A program made the translations under genes and the position numbers. DNA of 64,000 nucleotides from Arachnia propionica. Its GTDB lineage: Bacteria; Actinomycetota; Actinomycetes; Propionibacteriales; Propionibacteriaceae. Shown in pieces: positions 60,804-64,000 of the stretch (within the stretch, counting starts at the first letter, position 1; the number at the start of each line of letters is the position of its first letter). The notes under the pieces were generated by a model. It was not told the origin of the DNA. It worked only from the letters and a program-made list of their open reading frames with translations, and made no database searches. The DNA is taken from positions 1 through 64,000 of the forward strand of contig NZ_RQZG01000009.1 in assembly GCF_003859805.1 (NCBI RefSeq), written 5' to 3'.

Positions 60804-61831
60804 AGTTCCTCCCAGTTGAGTACGACCTTGCCGGAGCGCCCGTCCCCGGCGACGGCGAAGGCCTCGGCGTGGTCGGTGGGGGCGAAGCGGTGGGTGATGA
60901 CCCCGGAGATGTCGAGGCCGGAGCGGATGAGGGAGTTCATGGCGTACCAGGTCTCGAAGATCTGGCGGCCGGTGACCCCCTGGATGGTGAGCATGCTGAA
61001 GATGATCGTGGAGAAGTCGATGGTGAGGGGATCGGCCGGGGTGCCGAGCAGGGCGATCCGGCCGCCGTGGGTCATGTGGTCGATCATGGACTCCAGGGCG
61101 GCCCCGGAGCCGGACATCTCGAGCCCGATGTCGAAGCCCTCCCGCATCTGGAAACGCTCGTAGCTGTCGGCGAGTCTCTCCTTGGTCGGGTTGAGGGTGG
61201 AGGTGATGCCGAGGGAGGCCGCCAGTGCCAGACGTTCGTCGCTGAGGTCGGTGATGACGACGTTGCGGGCGCCCTGGAACCTCGCGACCAGTGCGGCCAT
61301 GATCCCGATGGGTCCGGCCCCGGTGACGAGCACGTCCTCGGCGAGGGCGGGGAACTGGAGGGCGGCATGGACGGCGTTGCCGAAGGGGTCGAAGATCGCG
61401 GCGACGTCGGGGTCGAGGTCGTCGGGGTGGACCCAGATGTTGGCGGCGGGCATGGCGAAGTACTCGCAGAAGGCCCCGTCGACGTGGTATCCGATGCCCC
61501 GGGTCCGCAGGCACAGGTGGCGTCGCCCGGCCAGGCAGGCTCGGCAGCGGCCGCACACGTAGTGGCCCTCACCGGAGACGAACTGCCCGACCTCCAGGCC
61601 GCTCACCTCGGAGCCGAGCTCGACGATGGTGCCCGCGAATTCGTGGCCGAGGATGCGCGGGGTGACGACGGTGTTCGCGGCCCAGCCGTCCCACCGGTCG
61701 ATGTGGACGTCCGTGCCGCAGATCCCGGTGCGTCTCACCTTGACCAGGACCTCGTTGGGTCCGGGCGCGGGGACGGGGACGTCGATGAGCTCCAGACCCG
61801 GGCCGGGCTGCGTCTTCGCCAGTGCCAGCAT
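60800..61831 (-). CDS. tdh: L-threonine 3-dehydrogenase
   Basis: 343 residues, zinc-dependent medium-chain dehydrogenase. [17 protein letters not shown] and [12 protein letters not shown] hold the catalytic-zinc ligands, [19 protein letters not shown] the four structural Cys, and [26 protein letters not shown] the NAD site. It oxidises threonine for Kbl. The ATG at 61831 gives [19 protein letters not shown]; an upstream ATG at 61849 is also in frame. The SorC-type gene is divergent, 188 bases away, across an inverted repeat. Confidence 0.95.
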   Translation of the reverse strand: MLALAKTQPGPGLELIDVPVPAPGPNEVLVKVRRTGICGTDVHIDRWDGWAANTVVTPRILGHEFAGTIVELGSEVSGLEVGQFVSGEGHYVCGRCRACLAGRRHLCLRTRGIGYHVDGAFCEYFAMPAANIWVHPDDLDPDVAAIFDPFGNAVHAALQFPALAEDVLVTGAGPIGIMAALVARFQGARNVVITDLSDERLALAASLGITSTLNPTKERLADSYERFQMREGFDIGLEMSGSGAALESMIDHMTHGGRIALLGTPADPLTIDFSTIIFSMLTIQGVTGRQIFETWYAMNSLIRSGLDISGVITHRFAPTDHAEAFAVAGDGRSGKVVLNWEEL

Positions 61832-61891
61832 GGGGACATCGTGGCACAACAGCCCTGTCCACCCACACTCACCCCCGTGATCGACCGGTCA

Positions 61892-61959
61892 CCGCTGCAA
61901 ACGTGCGGCGCGTTGCTCCTGGAAGCGCTCCCAGGACGAACGCTCCGCGTGTTTGCAGC
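61892..61959. repeat. Inverted repeat with nested palindrome (class B element, copy 2)
   Basis: Arms 61892-61913 and 61938-61959 (core CTGCAAACGTGCGG) pair with two or so mismatches. The inner dyad is TCCTGGAAGCGCTCCCAGGA. The same two-level design as at 11903-11970, 50 kb away. It lies between divergent tdh and the SorC-type gene. Confidence 0.8.
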
Positions 61960-62018
61960 GCGACCCGGCCCGTGTCCATGACGTATGGTTCTGCCATCCC
62001 GACGGCGAAGGAGCCCCC

Positions 62019-62990
62019 ATGGAACGCAACACCGAGCTGTTGCTCCGCGTCGCCCGCATGTACCACGTCCAGTCCGAGACCATGGATGCCATCGCCCACC
62101 AGCTCGGGGTGTCCCGCTCAACGGTCTCCCGACTGCTCAAGGACGCCCGCGACCGCGGCCTGATCCGCGTCACCATCGCCGACCCGGAGCGCCCCCTCAC
62201 CCGCCTGTCCGCCCTGTTCGAACGCAACTTCCGGGTCCAGGCCCACCTGGTCAGCGTGCGCTCCGGCTCCAGCTCCGTGCTGCGCCTCGAGCAGGTCGCC
62301 AAGGTGGCCGCCCGCCTCCTCGACGACATCATCACCGACGGCGACACCGTCGGCGTGGCCTGGGGCACCACCACCGCCGCCATCGCCTCCCAGCTGCGAC
62401 CCCGCGACCTGGCGGGGGTGCGCATCGTCGGCCTCAACGGCGGCGCGAACGACCGCACCACCGGCCTGCCCTACGTCGGCTCGATCCTGCAACGCTTCGC
62501 CGCCGCCTACCAGGGCGAGGAACAGCTCCTGGCCCTCCCCGCCTTCTTCGACGACCCCGCCACCCGCGTGGCCATGTGGCGGGAACGCTCCACCCGCCAC
62601 ATGCTGTCCGCGCGAGCCGCGTGCACCGTCGCGGTGTTCGGGATCGGCAGCCTGAAGTCCGAGCTCCAGAGCCACGTCTACGCCGCCAACTACCTCGACG
62701 ACGACGACCTCGCCGCGCTGGAGGCCGCCCGGGTCGCAGGTGACGTCTGCACCGTCATGGTGCGTGAGGACGGCACCTGGCGTGACATCCCCCTCAACCA
62801 CCGCGCCTCGGGCATCACCCCCGACGAGCTCCAGCAGCTGCCCCGCCGCATCTGCGTGGCCAGCGGGGCCGCGAAGGCTGCCGCCGTGCTGGGCGCGATG
62901 CATGCCGGCGTGGCCACCGACCTCGTCATCGACGAGGAGACGGCCCGTGCCGTGCTCAACCGGCTGCGCCCCGGGCTCGGCAAGGTGTGA
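62019..62990 (+). CDS. SorC/DeoR-type sugar-binding transcription regulator
   Basis: 323 residues. N-terminal helix-turn-helix: LLRVARMYHVQSETMDAIAHQLGVSRSTVSRLLKDARDRGLIRV. The remainder is the SorC sugar-binding domain (GDTVGVAWGTTTAAIASQL, GVRIVGLNGGANDRTTGLPYV, GIGSLKSELQSHVYAANYL, ending with DLVIDEETARAVL). Members bind phosphosugars or polyols. Its target is not evident; the divergent tdh-kbl pair and distant sugar genes are candidates. ATG at 62019 follows GAAGGAG. Confidence 0.92.
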   Translation: MERNTELLLRVARMYHVQSETMDAIAHQLGVSRSTVSRLLKDARDRGLIRVTIADPERPLTRLSALFERNFRVQAHLVSVRSGSSSVLRLEQVAKVAARLLDDIITDGDTVGVAWGTTTAAIASQLRPRDLAGVRIVGLNGGANDRTTGLPYVGSILQRFAAAYQGEEQLLALPAFFDDPATRVAMWRERSTRHMLSARAACTVAVFGIGSLKSELQSHVYAANYLDDDDLAALEAARVAGDVCTVMVREDGTWRDIPLNHRASGITPDELQQLPRRICVASGAAKAAAVLGAMHAGVATDLVIDEETARAVLNRLRPGLGKV

Positions 62991-63037
62991 GCGAAAACCT
63001 CACCCACCCCTTGCCACAAGGCATATGATTGAGTTTC

Positions 63038-63955
63038 ATGACAGATCTCATCGCGACCTCCGTCGTCGACGGTGTGGCCACACTCACACTGAACCGGCCC
63101 CGAGCCATCAACGCCTTCAACCTGGAGATGCTGGAGGCCGCCCGGGAGGCACTCGATGCCTGGGCGCGCGACGACGACGTGCGCGAGGTGGTGCTGAGCG
63201 GTGCCGGGGAACGTGGCTTTTGCGCCGGCGCCGACGTCCGGGAACTGGCGTCGATGCTCACCGGGAACCAGGCCTGGCTGCACTTCCTGGAGGTCGAGTA
63301 CCTGCTCGACCTCATCATCGCGCAGTACCCGAAACGCACCACCGTCCACATGACCGGCATCACGATGGGTGGCGGCCTGGGGCTCGCGGTGGGCGCGGAT
63401 CGTCGCATCGTGGATGCCTCGTCACGGCTGGCGATGCCGGAGACGAAGATCGGTTTCTTCCCTGACGCCGGCGTGATGCGGTGGCTGGCCGCCGCCGGAC
63501 CGGTGGGCACCCACATGGCGCTCACCTCCGCCGTGATCGGTGGTGGGGACGCCCTGGCGATGGGCCTGGCCGACGAGTCCGGCGACGGCGAGCTGGATGC
63601 CCCGTTGAGTCGGGCCGAGTGGATCCGCGACTGCTACGTCGGCGACGACGTGGTGGAGATCGCCCGTCGTCTCGCCGAGCACCCGGACCCCGATGCACAG
63701 CAGGCGGCCCGGGACCTTCGGGAACGTTCCCCCTTCGCGGTGCTGGTGTCGATGAAGGCGCTGCAACGTGCCTCGACCCTCGACCACAACGGGGTGCTGC
63801 ACCAGGACCTGCGGCTGGCGGAGCGGATGCTGCCCGTCGACTTCGTCGAGGGGGTGCGGGCCCTGCTGGTCGACAAGGACAATGCCCCGAGGTGGCGCTG
63901 GGCCACGCTGGAGGAGGTGCCGCGCGAGGTCGTCGACGAGGTGTTCGCCTACTGA
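63038..63955 (+). CDS. Enoyl-CoA hydratase/3-hydroxyisobutyryl-CoA hydrolase-like
   Basis: 305 residues. Crotonase fold: VATLTLNRPRAINAFNLEMLEAAREALDAW, the oxyanion hole in GFCAGADVRELA, TGITMGGGLGLAVGADRRIVDASSRLAMPETKIGFFPD, and the long C-terminal half (LAEHPDPDAQQAARDLRERSPFAVLVSMKALQRA, then RLAERMLPVDFVEGVRALLVDKDNAPRWRWATLEEV) that is characteristic of 3-hydroxyisobutyryl-CoA hydrolases of valine catabolism. About 40 residues shorter than typical. No neighbouring CoA genes to confirm. ATG at 63038. Confidence 0.85.
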   Translation: MTDLIATSVVDGVATLTLNRPRAINAFNLEMLEAAREALDAWARDDDVREVVLSGAGERGFCAGADVRELASMLTGNQAWLHFLEVEYLLDLIIAQYPKRTTVHMTGITMGGGLGLAVGADRRIVDASSRLAMPETKIGFFPDAGVMRWLAAAGPVGTHMALTSAVIGGGDALAMGLADESGDGELDAPLSRAEWIRDCYVGDDVVEIARRLAEHPDPDAQQAARDLRERSPFAVLVSMKALQRASTLDHNGVLHQDLRLAERMLPVDFVEGVRALLVDKDNAPRWRWATLEEVPREVVDEVFAY

Positions 63956-64000
63956 GGACAGGGGCGTGTTCCCGCCACCCGGCTGTTCGCACCGCGAAGT

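Noticed and set aside
60804-61556. N-terminal extension of the kbl frame to 61556
   Set aside because: The extra residues are out-of-frame tdh sequence; the GTG at 60803 with GTGA overlap and the normal family N-terminus is the real start.
63956-64000. Last 45 bases of the window
   Set aside because: Too short to assign; no start of a recognisable gene was seen.

Overview
The window is high-GC, densely packed DNA with many GTG/TTG starts and ATGA/GTGA overlaps. A MetPS-type sodium symporter, FolP2-like and DUF3375/DUF4194 proteins, and many TetR, MarR and IclR regulators fit a Gram-positive Actinomycetota chromosome, perhaps a member of the Propionibacteriaceae. That lineage is a guess from style; there is no rRNA in the window. 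No prophage, intact transposase or CRISPR array was seen.

Layout. (1) 1-7307: a surface polysaccharide locus with three glycosyltransferases, a chain-length-type membrane protein, an O-antigen ligase/polymerase-like protein, UDP-GlcNAc 2-epimerase, a DegT-family sugar aminotransferase and a small PglC-type initiating sugar-phosphate transferase. (2) 7418-9081: a sodium:amino-acid symporter with its tiny partner MetS. (3) 9082-9920: gene debris (start of an AAA ATPase gene, a frameshifted small acidic gene) next to tRNA-Ser(TGA). (4) 9961-12401: a pseudouridine synthase, a quinone oxidoreductase, two large inverted repeats and a broken vapBC pair. (5) 14593-20765: cell-wall genes around argG: a repeat-bearing L,D-transpeptidase, a repeat-bearing M15 peptidase and a lipoprotein. 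(6) 20876-31716: an orphan RbsA-like ABC ATPase, TetR/VOC pair with two operators, a duplicated TIR-bounded repeat, a DUF4241-like protein, a glycosyltransferase, three tandem Tat-exported peptidoglycan-binding-like proteins, a FolP2-like protein and more regulators. (7) 31249-34318: a MarR-controlled operon with two ArsA-type ATPases. (8) 35884-41516: JetA-JetB-JetC of a Wadjet/MksBEF-type SMC complex, without the JetD nuclease. (9) 41768-57992: a large carbohydrate island: ABC importer, GH20 hexosaminidase, Tat-secreted protein, IclR regulator, SDR, DapA-family aldolase, enolase-superfamily dehydratase, SMP-30 lactonase, a 1274-residue uncharacterised protein with a golvesin/xanthan-lyase-like tail, KDG-type kinase and KDPG aldolase. 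(10) 57997-59605: a HIRAN protein and a HipA-like kinase. (11) 59616-63955: threonine catabolism (kbl-tdh), a SorC-type regulator and an enoyl-CoA hydratase/HIBYL-CoA hydrolase-like protein.

The carbohydrate island reads as a complete catabolic route: import of a glycan fragment, release of terminal HexNAc by GH20, then dehydrogenase, lactonase, dehydratase, kinase and aldolase in De Ley-Doudoroff order. A shared 16-base palindromic motif upstream of two of its transcription units is a candidate IclR operator. The items most worth attention are the giant protein in that island, the JetABC set without JetD, the HIRAN/HipA-kinase pair, and several families of intergenic inverted repeats, one of which ends the vapC remnant.
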